Assembly: GCF_000968535.2 (NCBI RefSeq)
Contig: NC_016112.1
Location: forward strand, 4,340,001 to 4,404,000
DNA: 64,000 nucleotides
From: Methylotuvimicrobium alcaliphilum 20Z
Lineage (GTDB): Bacteria; Pseudomonadota; Gammaproteobacteria; Methylococcales; Methylomonadaceae
Direction: 5' to 3'
Below, one piece after another: positions 8,860-17,075 of this stretch (positions are counted from its first letter, which is position 1; the number at the start of each line of letters is the position of its first letter). Under the pieces are notes generated by a model. That model ran no database searches. It had not been told where the DNA came from and saw nothing but the letters and a program-made list of their open reading frames with translations. The position numbers were made by a program, and so were the translations under genes.

Positions 8860-9447
8860 TTGAAAATTTGCCGGTCATGTTGCCGCTTTCACCGTAATTG
8901 GCGTAGCAGCTTTTGGGTTCGATACCGGTTCGAATTGTCGATCATCGGTCTTGAGGCATTCATCCCAGTCCGCATCTCATTGCCATTAAGATCACGAAAA
9001 CCCGCGTCATTCCGCCAAGGAGTGGCGGAATCCAGTGCCACGGATGGCAAGCATTGAATACATTCATGTGATATGGATGTCGGCAATCCATGCCGACATG
9101 ACGGCTCCTGATTAGCAAGTTTCTTCAGCTAAAGCCCAAAGATCAGCATAACCCTTAGCAAGACGGGGTTCGTAAGCCATGTGCGTCAAGCTAAAAACGG
9201 CCTCCCACATCACGCTCTTTCCCAAGCTCCAGCTTCCTGAGACCGACACAACCTCCGCTCACTCTCAATCAGCCCCGCGACTCGCTCGTTCAATTTTTCT
9301 TGATTGTCGGGAAGCTAGAGCTTCCTGAACAGGTTACCCAAGCTGGAGCTTGGGTAACAGCATATTTTAGTTTTTGCGACTACGACTGGCCCCTGCTTGG
9401 ACACTTGGTTTCGGCAAGCTGAAGCATCTTGCTTATCAGGTGACGGC
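8860..9447. repeat. Gene-free stretch with repeat debris and family E copy
   Basis: Between hugZ and hmuS. The part at 8990-9105 is a degenerate palindromic repeat (CCAAGGAGTGGCGGAATCC and ATGTCGGCAATCCATGCCGACAT). From about 9106 to 9358 lies family E copy 1, with AAGCTCCAGCTTCC-type hairpins; it is the inverted counterpart of 20694-20927. I see no gene. Confidence 0.7.
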
Positions 9448-10437
9448 TTAACTTAATGGCAATGAGTCTGCATGTTCGAAGAGAATCATAGCGATAGTGC
9501 TTCCGGCAGTATCGTAAAGCTCCAAGGTTTTGGCCACAGTATTCCCGGCCGGACGTTCGGAGAGAAGCAGTTCGGCCAACGCGTCTTCCTTCAAATGCAG
9601 GTTGAAACCGTCGTCGAGCACGTTGAACCAGGGGCCGGTGATCATCAGTTTCTCGATCGGGCCCGAATGAACCTGCAGCGCGCCGGCATTGCCTACTAAA
9701 ACGGTCAAACCGGCGCCAACTTCTGACGCTTTTTCCATGAAACGCCGAAACAACGGGGGCGGCAGTCGTTCGGTTTGCAGCGGCTCGGTGCTTTGATAAG
9801 GCACGGCTCCACAGGCGATCAAGCGCTCATGCCATGCCTGTCCTAGCCTATCGTTGCCGGCCACGGCGGCTACCGAATCAATGTTTAGCACCGGAGATTC
9901 GACATATTGCCGTTGGGATTGATCTTCGGAGCGGTAACGTTCGATCAAGGCCCGATAGGCCGGTATACATCTGCTTTCGGTCATATAAATCTTATGCACG
10001 GCAGTACCGTCGCGATCGAAAAATTGCAGACTGTTGCGAGCTCCCTGACGAGTTTGTTCGGTCACGGCGAAAGCAGAATGCCAATGGCGAAAATCCAGAA
10101 ACAGATCGATGTTATCGCCCTGAATCCGTCCGCCGGTATCGGTCAGCCGGATACTTTGGTAAAAACCGGTTTTTTCGTGCACCGCATCATCGTTGCGGGT
10201 CAATGCCATTACCTGGCCTAATGATTCGATTCCACCCAGCAGCCCCTGCCAATCGGCGTCAAGACGAGTCGCATTTTCCCCGCAGCCGGTCGCCAGGAGT
10301 TCGACCTCGCTGACTTCCAAAGCGGAAGCGGCCTCCCTAATCCGCAATTGCGACCTGTTCTCGCGTAGTTCGTCCCAGCGGCGTTTTAACGCCTCGGGAG
10401 AAATCGAGTTCGTTCGACTATCGTTTGCTTGGCACAT
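9448..10437 (-). CDS. hmuS: HmuS/HemS-type haemin-processing protein, 329 aa
   Basis: Cytoplasmic haem-trafficking or haem-degrading factor of the HemS/ChuS family, which takes haem after import. Two tandem ChuX/HemS repeats are visible. The first holds GQVMALTRNDDAVHEKTGFY and HKIYMTES; the second holds GNAGALQVHSGPIEKL followed by GPWFNVLDDGFNLHLKEDAL, near the family consensus. The start is ATG at 10437: AGAGGA lies 6 bases upstream, while the longer frame to 10515 runs back into the preceding gene. Only two bases separate it from the stop of the upstream 92-aa gene, so the two are translationally coupled. Confidence 0.9.
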   Translation of the reverse strand: MCQANDSRTNSISPEALKRRWDELRENRSQLRIREAASALEVSEVELLATGCGENATRLDADWQGLLGGIESLGQVMALTRNDDAVHEKTGFYQSIRLTDTGGRIQGDNIDLFLDFRHWHSAFAVTEQTRQGARNSLQFFDRDGTAVHKIYMTESRCIPAYRALIERYRSEDQSQRQYVESPVLNIDSVAAVAGNDRLGQAWHERLIACGAVPYQSTEPLQTERLPPPLFRRFMEKASEVGAGLTVLVGNAGALQVHSGPIEKLMITGPWFNVLDDGFNLHLKEDALAELLLSERPAGNTVAKTLELYDTAGSTIAMILFEHADSLPLS

Positions 10438-10439
10438 GA

Positions 10440-10718
10440 TCATTCCTCTTGCGAATTTTCGTAACCGGACGACTGAGTCTGCGTACAGCGGTCTATCCAT
10501 GCAATGCAGCGCCAAATTCCTGCCAGGCGTATGAAACCGCAGCGCTGTTCAGGCGTTCCGTCGAAGTCGGGATGGCCGATCAGTGCGTCGATCAGTTCGA
10601 CTACCGCCTGCGATATGAACCATACACGTTGCGTGAGATATAGCCGCATGTACAGCCGAATTTTCTTCTCGATTTCGGCGGGACCGGGGCTAGCCGGTTG
10701 TGTCTGTATTCGATACAT
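10440..10718 (-). CDS. Small protein coupled to hmuS, 92 aa
   Basis: GGAGG lies 5 bases upstream of ATG at 10718, which fixes this start; a longer in-frame extension to 11297 crosses repeat B1 and is not credible. The protein has a basic helical middle (IEKKIRLYMRLYLTQRVW), a hydrophobic region, and a cysteine-containing C-terminal part (RCGFIRLAGIWRCIAWIDRC). I recognise no family. Because its stop is two bases from the hmuS start, a role in haem handling or in coupling hmuS translation is a reasonable guess. Confidence 0.7.
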   Translation of the reverse strand: MYRIQTQPASPGPAEIEKKIRLYMRLYLTQRVWFISQAVVELIDALIGHPDFDGTPEQRCGFIRLAGIWRCIAWIDRCTQTQSSGYENSQEE

Positions 10719-10801
10719 TTCATCCTCCGGGCGCTTAGGCGCTTTTAGATTAAAATATGGCCCGAGCCGGGCCGAATTGTCCGGTGCGGGGTTGATAGGG
10801 T

Positions 10802-10918
10802 TTAGCTTAAAATCGCAGGCGCATTTTGTCTGCGCCGCCAACCGATCAAGCCCAGCACGTTCGAACTCAACAGCCAGGCGAAGGCTGGAACGGGAACCTC
10901 GGTAATAATGCGTACCAT
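10802..10918 (-). pseudogene. Orphan PEP-CTERM (VPxPA-type) sorting-signal remnant
   Basis: In one minus-strand frame this stretch reads ...EVPVPAFAWLLSSN then VLGLIGWRRRQ before TAA at 10802-10804. This is the layout of a PEP-CTERM/VPxPA exosortase signal: motif, hydrophobic helix, basic tail. Upstream in frame a stop appears after about 20 more codons and repeat B1 follows, so no protein body remains. It may be the cut-off tail of an exported protein gene. Confidence 0.6.
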
Positions 10919-11038
10919 TTGGCATATAAGCTCCCGTCGCCGCCTCGAGTCCAACTACCCAAAATGGCTTCATGGGAATTATCGAAACCGTAGGCGAGTA
11001 CATAGGATTAGAGACCTCTGGAAAAGATCGGCCGCAGC

Positions 11039-11198
11039 TATACCTTTCGCACTTCAAGTTTCGGCAGTGCCTGAGGAGGCGCCGGGGTGTGTGGCAAAGG
11101 CTTTGCCAGCATGGAGCTGGCATAGAGCCTACAGGGATGTATTCACGGCGTCCTTTGACGGACACCCCGGCGCCGAATTTTGATCTGCGATGGGTATA
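11039..11198. repeat. Family B mosaic repeat, copy B1
   Basis: The terminal inverted repeats of about 27 bp begin TATACCTTTCGCACTTC at the left and TATACCCATCGCAGATC on the opposite strand at the right. Inside are GAGGCGCCGGGGTGT with its partner, and a module GGATGTATTCACGGCGTCC shared with family A. It lies between the Kelch gene and the PEP-CTERM remnant. Confidence 0.8.
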
Positions 11199-11220
11199 GA
11201 CCGGCATAGCCGGTCTATAC
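11194..11220. repeat. Perfect 12-bp-stem hairpin after the Kelch gene
   Basis: GTATAGACCGGC at 11194-11205 is exactly inverted at 11209-11220 with a 3-base loop. It overlaps the right end of B1 and lies 56 bp past the Kelch gene stop. It lacks a U-tract on the minus strand, so it could stall or protect the transcript rather than act as a classic terminator. Confidence 0.6.
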
Positions 11221-11275
11221 GGCGATACAGCTTTTTTTATTAACTGAGTCATGAATAACGCCCTCGCTTTATCAC

Positions 11276-13054
11276 TTAGGGGCATGCTTGGTTCCAATAA
11301 TCACTCCATTGGCGCCGATATTCCCTAATATTTCTAGCGATAGGCGCACCGTCTTCGGTTAAATCGCAATTCCAGTAAGCCGTTCCGGCTCTACAAGCAC
11401 GGGCAAACAAATTGACATCGCGATTAGTGAATCGTCCGTCTCCATCTAAATCGCAGGTTTGGTCTTCTTCCAGCCAGGGTTTCCAGGTGCCATCCAGTTC
11501 CCATGCCGTTATTGCCGATTGCTCAGGTTGTTGAGCTGCATCGATGACGTAGATTTTTCCATCGGTCGCGAACGATACCGGCTCGGCTATCTCTTTAGGC
11601 AAATTCGGGCCGATTTGCCAAGTATTGGACACCGGGTCATAGATTTCGACTTTATCCGACTTGGCCAAGCCGCCGGCGCTATTAACGGAGCGTCCGCCGA
11701 TTAGATAGATTTTTCCATCCAACACCGGGGCCTGTATACCGCTTTGAAATGCCCTCGGCGTCGGCATCGGAGTCATGGCTCTCGTCTCCCAGCGATTGAG
11801 CTCAAAATCGTAGGCCGCAATCGCACCGAATAGTCTATTTCTTTGCAGCACGCCGCCGCCTAGAAGATATGCGTGGGCTTTGCCGTCGATAGAGACAGCG
11901 GCCAAGGCGGCGCCTTCGCGCCGATTAGTACCGGGTATGTTGCGATGCCTTTTCCATTCATTAGTTTCGGGATTAAAGCTTTCGAGACGATTGATCAATC
12001 TGCTTGTGCCATTCGGCCGGGTTTGTTTGCCGCCGAAGACAAATATCTCCCCTCGATCCGTAGTTAGCGCAGTTGCCTCGAACCGGGATGTCGGCATGGC
12101 ATCAAGTTCAGACCGTTCCACAAGATGATCTTCATTTAACTCGTAAACTCTAGTCGTTTCCATACCCAAGATATAAAGCTTACCGTCTGTAATCGTACTT
12201 ACGTATTCTTTTAGACTGGATAAAATCCCAGTATCGGTCACTGCAAAACTTCTGTTTGCGTTTTCAGGTAGCAAGTAGGCTTTTTCGCCGATCTGGGCCA
12301 ATAGACTTGGTACATCGTTCAGCATATCCACGACAGCAAGGTCTAATCGGGTCCATGCAGGCGAATCCGGCGTTGTATCGGGATCCGGTGTCGGCCCAGG
12401 CTCAAGATCATGATCAAAAAGAGAAGCCGCGGCAATATCGATCGCAACCTGAGTTAGGCTTTGATGAGGCGGACTATTGAATGAAAAATTATATGCGACA
12501 GGTTCTGCAGGTAAGTCCCAGATAGCCAGGTAGTGTACTAAATCGGTTGGGCCCATAGAGCTTGGGAAGGCATCATCATAAAACGTTTTCTCGGTAAAGG
12601 TAGGCGCCAAATTGTTTAATTTAATCGAGTCATAATTCATCTGTATGCCCGAAGCTTCGAATTGCAGAACAGCTCGAACCTGTCCCATACCGACGTTACC
12701 GGTAACCGAGAAATTATAGTTTTGAGGAACCGAAAAACTGTAAAGGTTTCCCGAGCCGGCAACAAAAGTCCCGGCACTCCAAGCGGCAAAAGCATCGGAG
12801 ACATTGGCTTCGCCGACGTCCGGAGCTGCGGTGCGGTCGGTTGCAGTACCATAGGAAGCATCGATGAAGGTATCCCATTCGGCGTAGAGCGTACCGGCAT
12901 CGCCGCGCGCCCATCCGCCCCAAGATGCCGCATGCGGGGCATCGAAACCGTATCCCGGATTGTAAGGATTCGGGCCGTTTTGTATATCGGCCGCAGCCAG
13001 GCCGGATACGCTTAAAAATGCTGCGCTTAAAGTTAATCTCAATAAAGTTTTCAT
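11276..13054 (-). CDS. Secreted Kelch-repeat protein with dockerin-like tail, 592 aa
   Basis: A signal peptide covers about residues 1-22 (cleavage near GLAAA). Residues ~25-215 form an unknown beta-rich domain. A proline/aspartate linker (EPGPTPDPDTTPD, about 222-234) leads to Kelch-type beta-propeller repeats from about 265 to 520; recognisable blades are GEIFVFGGKQ, AYLLGGG and GKIYLIGGRS with NTW/NRW turns. The C-terminus has a calcium-loop-like CDLDGDGRFTNRDVN (about 533-547) resembling half a dockerin. It lies in the haem locus between the receptor-side genes and hmuS, so a cell-surface haem or host/matrix-binding role is possible but unproven. Confidence 0.75.
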   Translation of the reverse strand: MKTLLRLTLSAAFLSVSGLAAADIQNGPNPYNPGYGFDAPHAASWGGWARGDAGTLYAEWDTFIDASYGTATDRTAAPDVGEANVSDAFAAWSAGTFVAGSGNLYSFSVPQNYNFSVTGNVGMGQVRAVLQFEASGIQMNYDSIKLNNLAPTFTEKTFYDDAFPSSMGPTDLVHYLAIWDLPAEPVAYNFSFNSPPHQSLTQVAIDIAAASLFDHDLEPGPTPDPDTTPDSPAWTRLDLAVVDMLNDVPSLLAQIGEKAYLLPENANRSFAVTDTGILSSLKEYVSTITDGKLYILGMETTRVYELNEDHLVERSELDAMPTSRFEATALTTDRGEIFVFGGKQTRPNGTSRLINRLESFNPETNEWKRHRNIPGTNRREGAALAAVSIDGKAHAYLLGGGVLQRNRLFGAIAAYDFELNRWETRAMTPMPTPRAFQSGIQAPVLDGKIYLIGGRSVNSAGGLAKSDKVEIYDPVSNTWQIGPNLPKEIAEPVSFATDGKIYVIDAAQQPEQSAITAWELDGTWKPWLEEDQTCDLDGDGRFTNRDVNLFARACRAGTAYWNCDLTEDGAPIARNIREYRRQWSDYWNQACP

Positions 13055-13222
13055 TCTTTATCCTCGTAAATGAAAGTTAAAAACCCTTTTCTTAACCTCA
13101 AAGACGCAGGGCGAGTCGGTACAAATTTTTAAAGCCGCTTTGATTCGATCCCGAACAGTCAATCCGCAACTCTATCGAAGACATGGGAGGCGCGGCGGCA
13201 AGACGCCATTGAAAAGAATTTG

Positions 13223-13474
13223 TTAGCGCCTCGATTCGCACCGGATGGATTCGAGTGCATGACTGCCGGTTTCCTTGCCGGCATTTAGCGAGTCATCACC
13301 GGGCCGAAAATCGACAACATAACGGTATTGTTTGCCGCAATGCAGAATCACCTCTTTTTGTCCTCGTTTGAGAATGCGCATCTCGATGCGCATATCGGCA
13401 TAGCCTTCATGCGTGAATAATTCGTCGAATAGCGACGACAATTTTTGTTTAATGTCTTGGTAGCTTAAGTGCAT
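13223..13474 (-). CDS. Small protein next to TonB receptor, 83 aa
   Basis: A cytoplasmic-looking protein with no signal peptide: a helical N-terminus (SYQDIKQKLSSLFDELF), then a predicted beta meander (MRIEMRILKRGQKEVILHCGKQYRYVVDF). I recognise no family. Its start is 10 bp after the receptor stop on the same strand, so they are probably one transcript. The tight position in the haem operon is the only hint at function. Confidence 0.65.
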   Translation of the reverse strand: MHLSYQDIKQKLSSLFDELFTHEGYADMRIEMRILKRGQKEVILHCGKQYRYVVDFRPGDDSLNAGKETGSHALESIRCESRR

Positions 13475-13483
13475 CGCCGTATC

Positions 13484-15868
13484 TCAAAATGCTATTTTTA
13501 GCGTCGCGCCGACGTTGCGTCCCGGTCGCGAATAACGCTTCCAGAAATCGGCGTTCGCGTAGGCTCCGAAGGTTGCATGCGGGTCGCCGGCCCGCGTATT
13601 GATGTCTTCCCAGTCGATATAGGTTTTGTCGAACAAATTGAACACGCCGACGTTAACCGAAACATGATCGTTGAAACGATAGTAGCCGTTAAAGTCGACG
13701 ACGCCGTATCCTCGGGGCAGGAATTGCGCATCGTCCGGAGCGGTCTTCGGACGCTTGGCGTCGACCAAGGTTAATATCAATTCAGAGCCCCAGATTCCCG
13801 AAGGTTCTTCGTAGCGCAGACCGATCACGCCTTTGGCGGGGCTGATGCCGCGTAAGGACACGTCGTTTACGGAACCGGTTTCGAGATTGACGCCCTCTGC
13901 ATACGATCCGCTGGCTATTAAACTCGCTCCTTCCAAAGTTTCATGAAACCAATCCAAGTAAAGTTGGCTTTTGAATTCGACGCCCTGAATCCGAATATCG
14001 TCAGGGTTATTGATTTGCTGAAATGTCAATCTTGGCGTATCGCCGTAGGCCAAACAGAATCCGGTCTCGGTCGAAGGCACGCAAACCGTGTCCAAAAATA
14101 AAAAATTCTTGTAATCGTTGCGAAAAAAAGTCAGATCGAACGTTCCGGCCGCACCTTTGCCGCGCAAACCGATCTCAAATCCGGTGCTGGTTTCGGGTGT
14201 CAGATTGAAGTTCGGGATTGTTTGATAACCGAATTGATCGTTGACGAAACCGGCGTTGCTTTCGCCAAAATTCGGGCCTCGGAACCCTTCCGCATATTGT
14301 CCGTGAATCGTTAATTCATCGGTGATATGGAATAACGCGCCCAACTTAGGCAGAAACTTGTACTCGTCGAGTTCAGTCGGCTGCACCTTAGACGTCGCAT
14401 CGTATAGCGAGTCTTTTTGCGGCTTTAAAGAGTAGAACTCGATGCGTCCGCCGGGAATCAACTCTACGCGCCGGTCGAGAAACGTGATGCTGTCTTGAAG
14501 ATAAGCTCCCGCCTTCGTCACGATACTTTCAGGAAAATCGCGCACCGGAAACGTGTCGGGCGCGACGGTTTTCGAAACGGTACCCGGTTGAATGAACGGC
14601 GGTCTACCGGTGGTATAGGTCAGACTGCCATCCCGCTTTTGCGTAATCGTGTTCATGCTGATTTGACCGCCGTATTGCAGTGCATGATCGAAAATACCGG
14701 TCGAGAAATGTTTGTCGAAGCGAATTTCTCCGCCGATATCGTCGTTATCGAAGCTGAAAATACGGTGGATTAAATGGCGTTTATTCAGCGGATTGTCGCG
14801 ATCTTGCCAAGTCTCTTGTGTCGCCGCAGTTTTTTGCCGGTATACGCGCCAGAATGCGCTATCGAATAACGCAAAACCGAGACGGTCGAGCGTATGATCC
14901 AATGAGATCCGCCAACGTGTTTGTCTGTCATCGGTGATCAGGCTGAAGATTTTCGTATTCGGCGGAAAACCGATGCCCAGCGGATCTCTGGCATGATAAG
15001 CGTCGAGCTCGGACTCGCTGTGCATCCACTCGCCGGTCAAGCGCAGCACATTGTCATCGTCGAAGCGGTAGAGCAGCTTGCCGAGTCCGTTGTAGACTTC
15101 GTTGTCTTGCGGGCTCGGCGCGGTCCGTCTTGGATTCAGCTCTTTGTTGTCGCCTTTCGTGTCGGTTTCTCGGCTTTCGGAATGCGTTAACAACAGCAAA
15201 CTCTCGAAACCCATCGATTCGCCGGCTAAGGTTGCGGTTTTCAAGAAGCTGCGGTCGGTCGAGTTGTAGCCGAGCTTGGCGTCGGCATAATAATCGTTAC
15301 CGAATGTGTCGAGGTAATCGCGCGGATCTTTGGTGACAAAGCCGACCGTGCCGCCCAGCGCATCGCCGCCGTATTGGGCAGACCCGGCACCACGTATGAT
15401 TTCGACCGATTTCAGCGCATCCATATCGACCATGTTTCGCGTCGCCGATGCGAACGAGCCGATCGAAAATGCATCCGGCAAACGGACGCCGTCGACTTGC
15501 ATCAACACCCGATTGCCGCCGAGACCGCGAATCGTAAAGCCGGTCGCGCCGAAACGCTGAGGATCGTTACCGACGTTAACGCCCGGCTCGTAACGGATCA
15601 GATCTTTAATACTACGGACCATTCGCCGCTCTATCGTCTCGGCGTCGATTACCGAAGCGGTGCCCGGCTCTTCATCCAACGGACGGGTGCTTGAAGCGCC
15701 TTCGACAATCATCGTATCGAGCTCCACCGTATCTTTCATCGCGGCCTTCTCATCGGCAATCGCCGGCGCATTCGCCAACAGTACGCAAAAGCAAGCGCAT
15801 GCGGTTTTCGAATATTTGCAGTTTAGCGGCGCAGGACATAGCCGAATAAACGAAAAGGCGTTTAACAT
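13484..15868 (-). CDS. TonB-dependent receptor, haem/haemoglobin type, 794 aa
   Basis: Outer-membrane receptor of the haemoglobin/transferrin/lactoferrin class. A long signal region (about 1-38) precedes a TonB-box-like DTMIVEG (about 51-57). The plug domain (~65-170) contains TIRGLGGNRVLMQVDGVRLPD and IIRGAGSAQYGGDALGGTVGF. A 22-strand barrel follows and ends in the terminal phenylalanine of ATLKIAF. The haem-receptor FRAP box appears as FRGP and the NPDL box as NFNL, and I see no histidine between them, unlike HmuR-type receptors. It is flanked by two small genes, with hmuSTUV further downstream. Ligand specificity is therefore inferred from context. Confidence 0.85.
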   Translation of the reverse strand: MLNAFSFIRLCPAPLNCKYSKTACACFCVLLANAPAIADEKAAMKDTVELDTMIVEGASSTRPLDEEPGTASVIDAETIERRMVRSIKDLIRYEPGVNVGNDPQRFGATGFTIRGLGGNRVLMQVDGVRLPDAFSIGSFASATRNMVDMDALKSVEIIRGAGSAQYGGDALGGTVGFVTKDPRDYLDTFGNDYYADAKLGYNSTDRSFLKTATLAGESMGFESLLLLTHSESRETDTKGDNKELNPRRTAPSPQDNEVYNGLGKLLYRFDDDNVLRLTGEWMHSESELDAYHARDPLGIGFPPNTKIFSLITDDRQTRWRISLDHTLDRLGFALFDSAFWRVYRQKTAATQETWQDRDNPLNKRHLIHRIFSFDNDDIGGEIRFDKHFSTGIFDHALQYGGQISMNTITQKRDGSLTYTTGRPPFIQPGTVSKTVAPDTFPVRDFPESIVTKAGAYLQDSITFLDRRVELIPGGRIEFYSLKPQKDSLYDATSKVQPTELDEYKFLPKLGALFHITDELTIHGQYAEGFRGPNFGESNAGFVNDQFGYQTIPNFNLTPETSTGFEIGLRGKGAAGTFDLTFFRNDYKNFLFLDTVCVPSTETGFCLAYGDTPRLTFQQINNPDDIRIQGVEFKSQLYLDWFHETLEGASLIASGSYAEGVNLETGSVNDVSLRGISPAKGVIGLRYEEPSGIWGSELILTLVDAKRPKTAPDDAQFLPRGYGVVDFNGYYRFNDHVSVNVGVFNLFDKTYIDWEDINTRAGDPHATFGAYANADFWKRYSRPGRNVGATLKIAF

Positions 15869-15907
15869 GTTGGCGAGTGAATTTTTTAGGTTTCATCCTG
15901 AACAAAC

Positions 15908-16186
15908 TCAGTGTAATTGAGTGCGCTTGCGGTTTTGTTGCCGCTTTTCCAGCAATGTCTGCGTCACTTGTTGCCAATGATTGAGTAATTGCCGATACAT
16001 TTGTTGGCCCGTGGGCAGTTGTTCCAGCTCGGACTCGGTAATGAGTCGGCGTAGTTGATTGACGATCATGTGCGCCAGCTTCGGGCAATGATGTCCGTTA
16101 CTGAATTGGGTGATTAGCATTAACGTGCTCGCATGAAGATGTGTAATTTCATGCAGAGCCGATGTTTCCGATTGATTTTCCAACAT
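15908..16186 (-). CDS. Small protein heading the haem region, 92 aa
   Basis: GAGGA lies 5-6 bases before the ATG. The protein is hydrophilic and histidine-rich at its N-terminus (HEITHLHAS, then NGHHCPK), helical, with a basic tail (LEKRQQNRKRTQ). The histidines and single cysteine could bind haem or metal, but I know no family. It is the first gene downstream of the Fur-box candidate at 16309 and lies 39 bp before the receptor gene, so it is likely part of the iron-regulated transcript. Confidence 0.65.
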   Translation of the reverse strand: MLENQSETSALHEITHLHASTLMLITQFSNGHHCPKLAHMIVNQLRRLITESELEQLPTGQQMYRQLLNHWQQVTQTLLEKRQQNRKRTQLH

Positions 16187-16215
16187 GACATCCTCATTCG
16201 AGTAAGCAAAAAAAA

Positions 16216-16267
16216 TTGGCGCACGCAGTGTGCGATATGTTTAAGAGAGAGAAGCATCGTGCGCCAA
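16216..16267. repeat. Inverted repeat in the leader of the haem region
   Basis: TTGGCGCACG (16216-16225) is exactly inverted as CGTGCGCCAA (16258-16267). It lies between the Fur-box candidate and the first gene and could fold in the mRNA leader or bind a regulator. Confidence 0.5.
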
Positions 16268-16308
16268 ACGATAGTCAGGAGAGGTCAAATATCTATCGTA
16301 GCGCTAAT

Positions 16309-16327
16309 AATAATGATTCTCATTTAT
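16309..16327 (-). promoter_or_regulatory. Fur-box candidate
   Basis: AATAATGATTCTCATTTAT matches the 19-base Fur consensus GATAATGATAATCATTATC at 13 positions, including an unbroken run of eight and the TCATT half. It lies about 125 bp upstream of the first minus-strand gene of the haem region, a fitting place for iron-dependent repression. Confidence 0.65.
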
Positions 16328-16350
16328 ATGTCAACAAAAATATATCCCCT

Positions 16351-16500
16351 TAGATCAAAACTCGACTCCGGGAAATCAGTCAAAGAAAGCCGCGAATACG
16401 TCCATGTAGACACTCACTCTATGCTTCCTCACCTAATGTTAGGTGAGGGACGAACGCCATTTGCTGGCGTGTAGCTGGGCACCAACAGAACAGTAGGCGC
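16351..16500. repeat. Degenerate family B fragment and hairpin
   Basis: The part at 16351-16411 resembles the right half of family B (AGATCAAAACTCGACTCCGG, then CGCGAATACGTCCATGTAG). It is followed by a hairpin CTCACCTAATGTTAGGTGAG. This debris joins directly to the protease fragment downstream. Confidence 0.55.
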
Positions 16501-16502
16501 TT

Positions 16503-16928
16503 AGACGATGCAGTAGCGGGTATCTGTTCAACGCCGCTCATATCGACCAGATGAGCTGGTATGCGAGCGTTCCCAGCGCGGTCGCGACCGTGATAAGCAG
16601 CGGCACTCATGAAATCGCCGCGATCGGTAACGTCCCATGGACATCCGGCGTTCCAACCATGTTGAAAATATCAAAACCGAACAGCAAGGATTTTTATTAC
16701 CTGTCCTATTGTCAAGCGACCGGCAGCGCGACAGTGATTGTCAACGGCGCGGCAATCGCAAACGCCGGCAAAACCGACTTTACCGACAGCAACAGGGGCT
16801 CCGGCACCGTCTACGACTTTTTGGTTGGCGCCCGCGATCAAGAGGGCAATGCCTCGGCGGCATCGATAACGGTTACGGCCGGCAGCACGAAAGGCGGCGG
16901 TGGTAGTAATGGCAACGGCAAGAAATAA
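16503..16928 (+). pseudogene. C-terminal remnant of gametolysin-type (M11-like) metalloprotease
   Basis: The open frame reads SGYLFNAAHIDQMSWYASVP at its start, which resembles the segment just after the zinc site in gametolysin/M11-like secreted proteases (FNAxHxxQMGW). The HExxH catalytic motif and everything before it are missing. The remainder (about 110 residues) is a beta-rich C-terminal domain ending in a glycine-rich GGGGSNGNGKK tail. Only an internal ATG at 16551 is available and it lacks a good ribosome site. The missing 5' part is replaced by repeat debris, so I read this as a truncated gene. Confidence 0.6.
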
Positions 16929-16952
16929 ACCGGTCGCAGAGCGATAGGCATG

Positions 16953-16987
16953 AAAAAGCCGGGGTTCATTCCAATACGAACCCCGGC
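16953..16987 (-). terminator. Intrinsic terminator for the secreted-protein gene
   Basis: GCCGGGGTTC at 16958-16967 is exactly inverted at 16978-16987 with a 10-base loop. On the minus strand the stem is followed by TTTTT, and it lies 89 bp after the stop at 17076. Confidence 0.65.
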
Positions 16988-17075
16988 GTAGTTGTTTATG
17001 CCATTTTCGTCAACGTTGGTTCCCGAGCCAAACTAATTGAGACTTAGGCTTGGCAGCCCGAACCATGCAAGCTAA

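Noticed and set aside
11194-11220. Hairpin after the Kelch gene as a standard Rho-independent terminator
   Set aside because: No U-tract follows on the minus strand, so I list it only as an inverted repeat.
10719-11297. N-terminal extension of the frame of the 92-aa hmuS-linked gene
   Set aside because: It crosses repeat B1 and a PEP-CTERM remnant in another frame. A GGAGG just before ATG 10718 marks the real start.
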